NCBI RefSeq assembly: GCF_041734645.1
Contig: NZ_CP162010.1
Location: 1,240,001-1,304,000 of the forward strand
Length of the DNA: 64,000 bases
Source: Rodentibacter sp901420285
GTDB lineage: Bacteria > Pseudomonadota > Gammaproteobacteria > Enterobacterales > Pasteurellaceae
Direction: 5' to 3'
Part shown: positions 50,771 through 59,728 of the stretch, one piece after another
Numbering within the stretch: position 1 is the first letter of the stretch
How the letters are laid out: every line of letters starts with the position of its first letter
Position numbers and translations under genes: made by a program
Notes under the pieces: generated by a model
Seen by the model: the letters and a program-made list of their open reading frames with translations, nothing else
Databases searched by the model: none
Told to the model about the DNA's origin: nothing

Positions 50771-52204
50771 TTATAAGTATTTTTTCACCGTATCCCAATT
50801 GATATCGTTCGCATCCGTGAAGTTATCGTATTTATAGATATCCGGTAACACATTCGTCTGCCCGTTATCCACCCAGGCCGTCACGTAATATAAAAACACC
50901 GGATTATCCGAACGAATGGCTGCAGAGGCAGTTTTCTTACTTTCTAACACGTTTTTCTTACGTTCGTCCGACCAGCCGGCTTCTTTTAATAAAATATCGG
51001 CAAGTTGAGCCGACTTTTCCACACGTACGCAACCGGAACTTAACGCCCGATCCTTACGGGAAAAAAGATTGTGATTCGGTGTATCATGTAAATAAATAGC
51101 ATCGGAACTCGGCATATTAAATTTATAATTACCTAGCGCACTATCCCCCGCCGCTTGACGGATGCGATATGGAAAATTTTTCCCAATCGTATTCCAGTCA
51201 ATAGAATAAGGATCAATCACGTTACCTTTACTGTCTAAAATGCTGTAGTTATGCGAGGCCGCATAACCCGGATCATTTCTTAACTTCGGTACAATGTCTT
51301 CATTAACCAAACGTGTCGGTGCATTCCAAGGCGGATTTACCACGACGTTACTTAACTTACTGGACATAACGGGCGTTCGACGTCCATTTTTACCGACAAT
51401 AACGCGAGATTCCAATACTAGGTGTCCGTCACGATAATATTGCAACTGATAGCTTGGAATATTCACAAAAATCCCATTATAAAAATCCGGAATCACACGT
51501 AAACGTTGCGCATTAATCGCTAATTTTTTACCTATCGGCGTTAAGCCTGATGTGGAAATCATGGAAGGCAATGCATCGAGAGTTTGTCGATATAGCGAAT
51601 TATGCGTAGATAAGCGCTCTAGATAGACGACGAGCTCTTCATTTAGCACCGCATTGAACCATTGCTGAAGCTGTTCCTTGCTCGGCGCTTGCGGCTTATA
51701 AACACCTGCGCCGTACAGCCAGCGCTGTGCTTGCTGATTTAGATTGCTACTGTAGTATAAATAATCCAAGAACGCATCGGTTAACAATACATCATAAGTC
51801 AACCCACCGATTTGCTCCGCTTGGCTTAAATTCTCCAAAGATTGTGCGGAACCTTTAGAAATGCCACTTGCAACCATTGCGGCATATTCGCGGAGAAATT
51901 GTTTTTCCGCTGCTTTATCGTGCCAAAACAAGTTGTATTTATTATCGGCATAAATTTTGGCTAACAGCGATTTAAATTGCAGATTTTGTTCGCCAATTTC
52001 ATGAGTGAGTGACATTTCCAATAATGCTTGTTTCTCTGCCATTAAACGAGCTTGCTCTCGTTCAATTTCCTCACGTTCTTGCGGCGAAAGTTTTGCCATA
52101 TCAATTTGCGTTGGAACCGAAAATGTCATATTTTTCGACCAATCCGCCAATGCACAGCCTGAAGTTATCATCGACAGCGATAACACCAATGAGTTTAATT
52201 TCAT
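50771..52204 (-). CDS. ldtD: L,D-transpeptidase LdtD (YcbB)
   Basis: A periplasmic transpeptidase that makes 3-3 cross-links in peptidoglycan. It has 477 residues from the ATG at 52204, which starts a signal peptide (MKLNSLVLSLSMITSGCALA) and has AAAGG upstream. ATGs at 52219 and 52225 are also in frame, with AAGGA near them, so the start is not settled. The YkuD catalytic domain has HDTPNHNLFSRKDRALSSGCVRVE with the active cysteine, and a peptidoglycan-binding-like region lies before it. A 12-mer copy at 51645 is in frame (LNAVLNEEL). Confidence 0.9.
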   Translation of the reverse strand: MKLNSLVLSLSMITSGCALADWSKNMTFSVPTQIDMAKLSPQEREEIEREQARLMAEKQALLEMSLTHEIGEQNLQFKSLLAKIYADNKYNLFWHDKAAEKQFLREYAAMVASGISKGSAQSLENLSQAEQIGGLTYDVLLTDAFLDYLYYSSNLNQQAQRWLYGAGVYKPQAPSKEQLQQWFNAVLNEELVVYLERLSTHNSLYRQTLDALPSMISTSGLTPIGKKLAINAQRLRVIPDFYNGIFVNIPSYQLQYYRDGHLVLESRVIVGKNGRRTPVMSSKLSNVVVNPPWNAPTRLVNEDIVPKLRNDPGYAASHNYSILDSKGNVIDPYSIDWNTIGKNFPYRIRQAAGDSALGNYKFNMPSSDAIYLHDTPNHNLFSRKDRALSSGCVRVEKSAQLADILLKEAGWSDERKKNVLESKKTASAAIRSDNPVFLYYVTAWVDNGQTNVLPDIYKYDNFTDANDINWDTVKKYL

Positions 52205-52248
52205 CGTACCTTTTAACATAAACATTCCTTCGAAGCGCGATAAAATAA

Positions 52249-52275
52249 AATAACCGCCCTTTTAAAAGCGCGGTC
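52249..52275 (-). terminator. Imperfect hairpin between prc and ldtD
   Basis: ACCGCGCTTTT and AAAAGGGCGGT on the minus strand, with one mismatch, followed by a T-rich stretch. It is probably the end of the proQ-prc transcript. Confidence 0.5.
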
Positions 52276-52283
52276 AAAATTTA

Positions 52284-54359
52284 TTATTTCTTAGCTTCCG
52301 CTTTGCTCAGGTCTTGTTGAACTTGAGTATCCGCTTTTTGTGTTTTTCCGCTTAATTTCACTAAGTCCGCCGCCATCTTTTCCGCTTCTTTTAAATAAAA
52401 ATCCGGTGCTTCGTAATCTTTCGGCAACGCATCAATATTTTTTAACGGTTTCTTGCCTTCACGTTTAAAACGATCATTAATATCTTTTAGGCGTCTCGCC
52501 TCGTCTTGATCATTTTCCGCTTTGCGCTCTTGATAATTCAACGACATAAACTTGCGATCACGCCGTTCATCGCGGATTTTTAATTCTTCACCTAACGCAA
52601 TAAATTCCGGATCTTTTGCCATGCGAGCTTGATGGTTTTTATTGAGCTCGGGCACATATTGACGCGCATTACCGATTTCGAAATAAGTCGCCGCTGGAAT
52701 TTTATCCCAAGGCAACGCATTATCTTCTTTTTCTTCTCCATTTTCTTTTGCATCAATAATAGCCGGGAAATCAATATCTGCAGCGACGCCTTTTAACTGC
52801 GTCGAACCACCGTTAATGCGGTAAAATTTTTGTATAGTGTACTGCAATACTCCCAACGGAGTTTGATCCAAATCGTACACAAAATTCAAGGAACGACTTT
52901 GTTGCACGGTTCCCTTACCAAAGGTGTTCTGCCCAACAATGATTGCGCGATTATAATCTTGCATGGCTGCCGCAAAAATTTCTGACGCCGATGCGCTGAA
53001 ACGGTTAATCATAACGAGTAATGGCCCTTTATATTGTTCTGTGCGGTCATCGTCTTCGTGTACACGAATACGTTGATAAGCGTCGCGCACTTGAACTACA
53101 GGACCATCAGTAATAAATAAACCACTCAATGCCACAGCCTCGGTCAATGCTCCGCCACCATTTTCGCGTAAATCAATAATTAAGGCATTAATATGTTTTT
53201 TCTCCGCTTGCACCAACAATTTTTTTACATCATCCGTCAAACCGATATAAAAACTTGGAATTTTAATCACGCCGATATTTTCGCTATCCACTTTTTCGAT
53301 GGTCAGTTTTGCTGCTTGATCTTCAATACGAACTTTATCGCGCACTAAAGTTACGATACGTGATTTTCCACCCTTCGCCGGCTCAATCTCTAAACGCACT
53401 TTGGTACCTTTCTTGCCTTTGATTTTGTCAACGATATCTTCCAAACGCCAGCCTATCACGTCTTCGATTTCGCCTTTCTCCTGTCCCACACCGATAATTT
53501 TATCGCCGGCTTGTAGTTTTTTACTACGCTCGGCCGGCGCACCCGGCACAAGAGATTTGATGCTAGTTTCATCGTCTTCTGATTGTAATGTCGCACCAAT
53601 ACCTTCTAAAGAAAGGTTCATACTTTCGTTAAAACTTTTAGCGGTACGTGGCGCCAGATAACTGGTATGCGGATCAATTTCACGGGCAAACGCATTCAGA
53701 TAAGCTTGAACGATATCATCCGCTTTAGTTTGGGTTAAACGACGAATGGCTAAGTTATAACGTTTAATGAGTTTCTCTTTAATCTCAGGCCATTTTTTAT
53801 CTTTCAACTTCAAATTGATAACATCGTTTTTTACGCGTTCTTGCCAAAGACGGTCCGCTTCTTCCTCAGTTTTTGGGAACGCAGCTTTTTCGCGATCAAT
53901 TTCAATTTGATCTTTACCGTTTAAATTCGGCTCTTTGTCTAATAAAGAAAGTGCATAAACATAACGCTCATAACGACGCTTCATCATTAAATCATACATT
54001 GTAAAGGCAGCGGAAAGATCGCCTTCATTAAGTTGATCATCTAGTTTTGCACCGAATTTCTGACGAAGCTCATCAACATCGGATTGTAAAAACGTATTAC
54101 GGCTATAATCTAAGCTATTAATATAACGATCAAAAATCTTTTCGGAAAAAGCATCGTCTAGTTGAAATTTACGATAGTGGGACTGCGTTAAGCGCGTCGT
54201 CGCTCGCTTAGTTGCCAACTTATGTTCTTCCGTTGCGGAAGGAATACCAATATCGCTTAACTTCAACTTCGGCGTAACGGCAAACGTCGTACCGGACTGA
54301 AAAAACAACATGCTAAAAATTGCCGTTGCTAAAATACTTTTGGTTATTGTCAATTTCAT
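52284..54359 (-). CDS. prc: Tail-specific periplasmic protease Prc
   Basis: An S41 protease that trims penicillin-binding protein 3 and degrades SsrA-tagged and unfolded proteins and, with NlpI, MepS. It has 691 residues with a signal peptide. A PDZ domain (GIGATLQSEDDETSIKSLVPGAPAERS...) lies near residues 245-320. The serine is in RFSASASEIF around 455-459 and the catalytic lysine in NTFGKGTVQQ near 482. The C-terminal region is helical and highly charged. It follows proQ closely, as in E. coli and Haemophilus. Its targets include the MepS type of endopeptidase, tying it to the neighbouring murein genes. Confidence 0.96.
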   Translation of the reverse strand: MKLTITKSILATAIFSMLFFQSGTTFAVTPKLKLSDIGIPSATEEHKLATKRATTRLTQSHYRKFQLDDAFSEKIFDRYINSLDYSRNTFLQSDVDELRQKFGAKLDDQLNEGDLSAAFTMYDLMMKRRYERYVYALSLLDKEPNLNGKDQIEIDREKAAFPKTEEEADRLWQERVKNDVINLKLKDKKWPEIKEKLIKRYNLAIRRLTQTKADDIVQAYLNAFAREIDPHTSYLAPRTAKSFNESMNLSLEGIGATLQSEDDETSIKSLVPGAPAERSKKLQAGDKIIGVGQEKGEIEDVIGWRLEDIVDKIKGKKGTKVRLEIEPAKGGKSRIVTLVRDKVRIEDQAAKLTIEKVDSENIGVIKIPSFYIGLTDDVKKLLVQAEKKHINALIIDLRENGGGALTEAVALSGLFITDGPVVQVRDAYQRIRVHEDDDRTEQYKGPLLVMINRFSASASEIFAAAMQDYNRAIIVGQNTFGKGTVQQSRSLNFVYDLDQTPLGVLQYTIQKFYRINGGSTQLKGVAADIDFPAIIDAKENGEEKEDNALPWDKIPAATYFEIGNARQYVPELNKNHQARMAKDPEFIALGEELKIRDERRDRKFMSLNYQERKAENDQDEARRLKDINDRFKREGKKPLKNIDALPKDYEAPDFYLKEAEKMAADLVKLSGKTQKADTQVQQDLSKAEAKK

Positions 54360-54389
54360 TTAACCTTTCCCGATAAGAAAATATCAATA

Positions 54390-55028
54390 CTATGCGAATA
54401 AACGATCTGCCGTTACATTCATCACTAAACCGTTTTCAAGTTGAATACGCGCCGAATCTTTCAACACTTCTACTACAGTTGCATTTTTCGCATATTCGCC
54501 CACTTTTACCCGCACTTTTGAACCTTCAGTGAGCTCGGCAAAGTCGACCGCATTCAACTCAACTTTGGGCTTACGTGGGGATTTCTGTTGATTCGCTTTA
54601 CGCGCTGGACGTTTTTGTTGTGCTTTTTTAGCCACAAGTTCTGCTTTACGTTTTTCGGCAAATTTCGCTTTAGCTTCCGCAAGTTGCTCCGCTGCATGCG
54701 TTGCATGTTCCGCTTCGATTACACCTGCCGCCTCGCCGTATAAATCGACGCGTACCGCGCCTTCACGGCAACCGTGTAGATAACGCCAATTCGACGTATA
54801 TTGACGAAGCGCATGACGCAATTGGGTTTTGCTCACGCGCTCGTCATCTTGTAATGCTTTGGCCAAATCTTGGAATAAACCGATTTTTAACGGTTTGGCC
54901 TCGCCTTCTAAGATAAAGCAAAGAGGAAATTTTTCTGCTAAATAAGCAATAATTTCCTTATTGCTTGTCAATTTTTGAATATCTGATGACGTTTCTTTAA
55001 GTTGAACATCAAGTTGGGAATCTGTCAT
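54390..55028 (-). CDS. proQ: RNA chaperone ProQ
   Basis: A FinO-domain RNA-binding protein that binds structured sRNAs and mRNA 3' ends. It has 212 residues. The N-terminal FinO domain (about 10-120) has FPLCFILEGEAKPLKIGLFQDLAKAL and YTSNWRYLHGCREGAVRVDL. A lysine/arginine-rich linker follows (KKAQQKRPARKANQQK), then a C-terminal Tudor-like domain (SKVRVKVGEYAKNATVVEV). The frame is open to 55091, but the ATG at 55028 has TAGGA before it and gives the family start MTDSQ. It is the first gene of the proQ-prc operon. Confidence 0.95.
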   Translation of the reverse strand: MTDSQLDVQLKETSSDIQKLTSNKEIIAYLAEKFPLCFILEGEAKPLKIGLFQDLAKALQDDERVSKTQLRHALRQYTSNWRYLHGCREGAVRVDLYGEAAGVIEAEHATHAAEQLAEAKAKFAEKRKAELVAKKAQQKRPARKANQQKSPRKPKVELNAVDFAELTEGSKVRVKVGEYAKNATVVEVLKDSARIQLENGLVMNVTADRLFA

Positions 55029-55233
55029 TTTTTGTCCTAGGATTGAAAATAAAACCTGCATAGTGTATCGCACTTTGATAAGGCTTGACAATGCTTCAAG
55101 CGCCCTTGCCGACTAACTGAATTCGCTCACTATTCAATTCCAATAAACGTTCATTCATTTGAGCTTCACAAAAGGAGGGGAATCGCGCTAAAATGCGCGA
55201 CTTTGCTGACTGAGCTTTTAGAGATGATAACAT

Positions 55234-56490
55234 ATGACCCCTCCCGATTTTACCCGAGCGCGCTATAAAATTGCCCGTTGTGGCGAATGCGATGCGGTCG
55301 TCTCTGTTGTTTTCCCTTTGCCGCCGGATAAACACGCCGAATGTCCGCGTTGCCATCATATTTTAACTACTATAAACCGTTGGTCACTACATCGTTGCGC
55401 AATGATTGCGCTCTCTATTTTAATCCTAATGCCCTTTGCGTTAGGATTTCCTTTACTAAGTATCGATTTACTCGGCACGAAAATTGATGCTTCCGTCTGG
55501 AAAGGTATTTGGCAAATCGCGACCGCCGGCTACACTTATACCGGCTTTTTAATTTTTATTTGCGCGGTATTGATGCCTACCTCTTTCGCAATTTTGGTAT
55601 TGATGCTGTGGTTTTCCAAATTACTTGGGATCCGTCCGCGCAATGTATTGCTCTTTTTAAGCTACATTAAACCTTGGGTAATGTTTGACGTTTATCTTGT
55701 TGCCTTAGGCGTATCCATGTTCAAAGTACGCGAATATGCGACACTGGAAATTAATATCTACTTAATCGCCTTCGTTTTTACCGCACTTTTAACTACGCTA
55801 CTTTTTATTAAACTGAATTTAAATGAATTGTGGAACGATTTTTATCCCGAAAAACAACAAATTGACGCTAATGATAAAGTTCGGCTTTGTACCGCATGCA
55901 ACTACACTTTTTCGGAACAAAAAACTAAACACGAACACGGACATTCAATTTGCCCGCGCTGCGTTTCATACCTTGATACATCCGATGCCATTAAACTTCA
56001 ACGTACTTGGGCAGCCTTAATCGCCGGCATTATAATGCTTTTCCCGGCAAATTTATTACCGATTTCCGGCGTATATTTAACCGGTACGTTATCTGAAGAT
56101 ACGCTCATCTCAGGCGTAATTTCCTTTATTGAAATGAAAAGCTATTTTGTCGCCTTTGTCGTATTCTTCGCCAGTATTTTCGTACCGATTAGTAAAATTT
56201 TCATCATGCTGTATTTGCTTGCCAGCGTGCATTTTAAATGGCGACATTCGATAAAATGGCAAATGCGCTTATTGCATATCGTGCATTTTGTCGGACGTTG
56301 GTCAATGCTTGACTTATTTGTGCTTGCACTGATGATGTCGTTAGTCACCCGTGGACAAATTATTAACTTTACCGTCGGCCCCGCTGCCTTTTATTTCGGT
56401 GCTGCCGTATTCCTTACTATGATCTCAACCGCTCAATTTGATAGCAGACTTATTTGGAAAATTTATGACCGGAAAACAACAACCGAATAA
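55234..56490 (+). CDS. letA: LetA (YebS), lipid transport membrane protein of the PqiA family
   Basis: A 418-residue inner-membrane protein that works with the MCE-ring protein LetB to move phospholipids across the periplasm. Two cytoplasmic zinc-ribbon motifs, each with two CxxC pairs, are visible: CGECD...CPRC near residue 14 and CTACN...CPRC near residue 217. About eight membrane segments lie in two repeats. It is divergent from proQ. Its end overlaps the letB start by 26 bases. The order proQ | letA-letB is the same in E. coli. Confidence 0.94.
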   Translation: MTPPDFTRARYKIARCGECDAVVSVVFPLPPDKHAECPRCHHILTTINRWSLHRCAMIALSILILMPFALGFPLLSIDLLGTKIDASVWKGIWQIATAGYTYTGFLIFICAVLMPTSFAILVLMLWFSKLLGIRPRNVLLFLSYIKPWVMFDVYLVALGVSMFKVREYATLEINIYLIAFVFTALLTTLLFIKLNLNELWNDFYPEKQQIDANDKVRLCTACNYTFSEQKTKHEHGHSICPRCVSYLDTSDAIKLQRTWAALIAGIIMLFPANLLPISGVYLTGTLSEDTLISGVISFIEMKSYFVAFVVFFASIFVPISKIFIMLYLLASVHFKWRHSIKWQMRLLHIVHFVGRWSMLDLFVLALMMSLVTRGQIINFTVGPAAFYFGAAVFLTMISTAQFDSRLIWKIYDRKTTTE

Positions 56491-59143
56491 TGAACATTCG
56501 ATCAAACATGCCCCAAGCATTAACTCGCAACACAACCGCATTCAAAGTATTTTGCGTAAAAATCGCAAGGTTTCGCCATTTTGGCTGTTGCCTTTTATTG
56601 CACTCTGTATCGGCGCGATTTTGTTTTTTCAAATTGTGAAAGAACAAGGTAAAAGTATCAAAATTACGTTTAGTAACGGTTCCGGCTTAGTAGCCGATAA
56701 AACGCCGATTCGCTATCAAGGCTTGCAAATCGGCGTGGTGAAAAAAGTAAACTTCACTGACAATATGCAAAAAGTAGAAGTCGTCGCGAATATTTATCCG
56801 GAAGCCACCGGCGTATTGCGCCAAAACACAAGATTTTGGGTAGTCGAACCAAGTGTTTCCCTCGCGGGCATTTCCGGCCTTGATTCGTTAGTTTCAGGTA
56901 ATTACATCACGCTACAACCGGGCGACGGCAACAGCGCCGATGAATTTATTGCGCAAGAAAAAGGTCCGATTACGCAAGTCTCACCGGGTGATTTACTGAT
57001 TCATTTAACATCCGACGATTTAGGCTCCATCTCTCTCGGCGCTTCCGTGTACTTTAAAAAACTGCCGGTGGGAAAAATTTACGATTATCGTTTTAATGAA
57101 AATAATAAGGTGGAAATCGACGTCGTCATCGACAAAGAATACGCTCGCTTTGTAAAAAAAGATTCGCGCTTTTGGAATATCAGCGGTGTGAACGCCAGCA
57201 TCACGCAGGCGGGTTTAAACTTTAATATGGAAAGCGTAAATGCCATCGTACAAGGTGCAGTTTCTTTCGACTCACCAACCGATAGCCCCAATGCAGTGGA
57301 GAATGACTACTACACCCTTTATGCCAATCTGCAAGCGGCAAAACGCGGTATTGAAGTGGACGTGAATATTCCGACCGTTGCCGGTTTAGAAGCGGGACGT
57401 AGCGACGTCTATTATCAAGAACACAAAATCGGCGTGCTTTCTGCGCTAAGTACTGTTGAAAACAATGAAAAAATTCTAAAAGGTAGATTATTGATTGATC
57501 CCAACCAAGCCAGTTTATTAAAAACCGGTTCACATATTGTATTACGTAATAAAAAACCGAATTTAGCTGATTTGACCGAGCCGCAACGCTTTTTCCGTGG
57601 CGACTATTTTGAAATTATCCCCGGCGACGGCGAAGAAAAATTGCAATTCGATGTAATTAAAGAAAATGAATTACTGCTGAAAGCACCAAATACCCTCGTA
57701 ATTAAGCTCACCGCACCGGAAAGCTACGGAATCGCCGAAGGACAAAATGTGTATTACAACAATATTCCTATCGGTGAAATTGTAAAACAAAATATTGATG
57801 TCAATGGCGTAGAATATGAAATCGCCATTGCCGCCGCCTATCGCAACTTAATCAATCCAAATACACTGTTTGTCGCTGCCTCGAATTTCGACGTAAACTT
57901 TGGCATCGACGGCATTCGCTTTAATGCGGCGAATCCGGAAAAATGGCTGCAAGGCGGCATTCGCATTATCGCAAAAAAAGGGCTGGGCGATGCACTAAAA
58001 ACCTATCCGCTTTATAAAGACGCCCAAAATGCGGAATCCGGCATTACGGGGAATTTAGTCGAACCTAGCATCACCTTGAAAACCTCAAACTTACCAAGTA
58101 TCAGCAAAGACTCTTTAGTACTTTATCGTCAATATGAAGTAGGTAAAATCATCAATATCACACCAAAAACCGACCACTTTGATGTGGATGTCTATATTTA
58201 TCCACGCTACAAACATTTACTCACGGATAAAAGCTTGTTCTGGGTAGAAAGCGCCGCACAAATCGACATCACGCCCAAAGGCATCAGCATTCAGTCGACA
58301 CCGATTGCGCGTTCGTTAAAAGGGGCAATTAGCTTTGATAACTCCGGTTCAGGCCAAAATAAAACCCTTTATCCGAACGAATTGCGCGCCAAATCGGCTG
58401 GACAAATTATCACTTTATTCGCCGATGATGCGACGAACTTAACCAAAGGCATGAGCTTGCGTTATTTAGGCTTATCCGTTGGAGAAATCGAAAGCGTAAC
58501 ACTGGATGCCAAATCAAAAAAAATTATAGCCAAAGCATTAGTTAATCCGAATTATATGAGCATGATTGCCAAAGAGGGCTCGCTATTTAAGATCATTTCG
58601 CCGCAAATTTCGGCAGGTGGAATCGAAAACTTGGATAGCCTGTTACAACCTTACATTGATGTGGAAATCGGCAATGGCAAAGCCAGCACTCGATTTGATT
58701 TAGCGCAAACAACCCCAAGCCATAACAAATTCACTAATGGCGTGCCATTTATTTTGGAAACTAACGATGCCTTAAATTTAACCGAAGGCTCACCGGTGTT
58801 TTACCGAGGAATTGAAGTGGGTGCGGTGCTCAAATTAGCACTCAACACCCTTGGCGATCGGGTATTGATTCATATTGCAATTAGCCCGAAATACCGGCAT
58901 TTAGTGCGTAAAAACTCCGAATTTTGGATTTCATCAGGCTATAACTTTAGTTTAGGCTGGAAGGGTGCCGAATTTAACACCGGCAGCGTACAACAATTAT
59001 TGAAAGGCGGTATTTCCTTCTCCACCCCATCAGGCACGACGGTTCAACAACAAGCTTCGGAAAATCAACGTTTCTTGCTACAAACCAAACGGCCAAACGA
59101 GGCTCCAACATGGAATTCGGGCGCCCTACCGGTGACCCCTTAA
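56465..59143 (+). CDS. letB: LetB (YebT), seven-MCE-domain lipid transport tunnel protein
   Basis: Forms a hexameric stack of MCE rings that spans the periplasm between the inner membrane LetA and the outer membrane. It has 892 residues. After a cytoplasmic tail and one membrane anchor (FWLLPFIALCIGAILFF), repeated MCE units follow with RYQGLQIGVV, YFKKLPVGKI, YYQEHKIGVL, YYNNIPIGEI, LYRQYEVGKI, RYLGLSVGEI and FYRGIEVGAV, seven in all. I start at 56465, inside the letA end, where the ribosome can reinitiate. The reading frame is also open from 56438. A 12-mer follows the stop by 5 bases. Confidence 0.95.
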   Translation: MTGKQQPNNEHSIKHAPSINSQHNRIQSILRKNRKVSPFWLLPFIALCIGAILFFQIVKEQGKSIKITFSNGSGLVADKTPIRYQGLQIGVVKKVNFTDNMQKVEVVANIYPEATGVLRQNTRFWVVEPSVSLAGISGLDSLVSGNYITLQPGDGNSADEFIAQEKGPITQVSPGDLLIHLTSDDLGSISLGASVYFKKLPVGKIYDYRFNENNKVEIDVVIDKEYARFVKKDSRFWNISGVNASITQAGLNFNMESVNAIVQGAVSFDSPTDSPNAVENDYYTLYANLQAAKRGIEVDVNIPTVAGLEAGRSDVYYQEHKIGVLSALSTVENNEKILKGRLLIDPNQASLLKTGSHIVLRNKKPNLADLTEPQRFFRGDYFEIIPGDGEEKLQFDVIKENELLLKAPNTLVIKLTAPESYGIAEGQNVYYNNIPIGEIVKQNIDVNGVEYEIAIAAAYRNLINPNTLFVAASNFDVNFGIDGIRFNAANPEKWLQGGIRIIAKKGLGDALKTYPLYKDAQNAESGITGNLVEPSITLKTSNLPSISKDSLVLYRQYEVGKIINITPKTDHFDVDVYIYPRYKHLLTDKSLFWVESAAQIDITPKGISIQSTPIARSLKGAISFDNSGSGQNKTLYPNELRAKSAGQIITLFADDATNLTKGMSLRYLGLSVGEIESVTLDAKSKKIIAKALVNPNYMSMIAKEGSLFKIISPQISAGGIENLDSLLQPYIDVEIGNGKASTRFDLAQTTPSHNKFTNGVPFILETNDALNLTEGSPVFYRGIEVGAVLKLALNTLGDRVLIHIAISPKYRHLVRKNSEFWISSGYNFSLGWKGAEFNTGSVQQLLKGGISFSTPSGTTVQQQASENQRFLLQTKRPNEAPTWNSGALPVTP

Positions 59144-59148
59144 ATTAG

Positions 59149-59160
59149 CACCGCATTGAG
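59149..59160 (+). repeat. 12-mer AGCACCGCATTG directly after letB
   Basis: An exact copy five bases after the letB stop. No inverted partner lies within hairpin distance. Confidence 0.8.
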
Positions 59161-59323
59161 AAGGCGACTACTCGCCGATGGCTGGCAACGAATATAGCCG
59201 GGAGTATAAAAAACAAAAAACTCGCTCAATAATAAAAAAACTCATAATTTATTAAAATTAATCGTAATTATGTAGCAAATGCACAAAACCATTTAAATTA
59301 AGCATGAATTTGCATCAAACGAC

Positions 59324-59357
59324 AGCACCGCATTGAAAGCGGCTCCAATGCGGTGCT
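59324..59357 (+). repeat. Inverted pair of the 12-mer in the letB-hrpA gap
   Basis: Exact copies at 59324-59335 and 59346-59357 face each other around GAAAGCGGCTC or similar loop bases. Only the right side has a T run (TATTTTG), so it would terminate plus-strand transcription from letB. The 585-base gap 59144-59728 otherwise holds the gene remnant at 59437. Confidence 0.8.
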
Positions 59358-59436
59358 ATTTTGCAAGGGTAATTTTAGCGTTGTGCAACTGCTACATAAT
59401 TTCGAAATTAATCTAAAAATAAACGGAGAAAATAAA

Positions 59437-59571
59437 ATGAAAAAATGCATATCAACGCTTCAATCACATTATTTCCAAAGCGGAAGCCGGTAAAGACTAC
59501 GAAGTACTACCAATGCGTTCAACGCAACAATGCGGTGTCCAATTGTTGGAATTAAAGTTGGAATTAAATTA
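59437..59571 (+). pseudogene. Remnant of a small gene, frameshifted
   Basis: A good ribosome binding site (CGGAGAAAATAAA) leads into ATG AAA AAA at 59437. That frame stops after 18 codons, but the frame that becomes open one base away reads on as NAYQRFNHIISKAEAGKDYEV...QLLELKLELN to a TAA at 59569-59571, about 45 residues if one A is removed from the A-run. I recognise no family. The lack of a longer frame and the nearby repeats suggest a decayed or truncated gene. A 12-mer variant (CAATGCGGTGTC at 59527) is within it. Confidence 0.35.
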
Positions 59572-59728
59572 AATAAATACGCTTGCTTTCTGAATGTTTT
59601 GAAGTTGGAAAAAACCGCATTTTGATTATTACTCACGCTGGCGCGCATCTCTAGACGCGTGCCTCTTAAATTAAAGGTACAAATTGATACTCTATGTTAT
59701 TAGTCATATATAAACCTATAATTAATTT

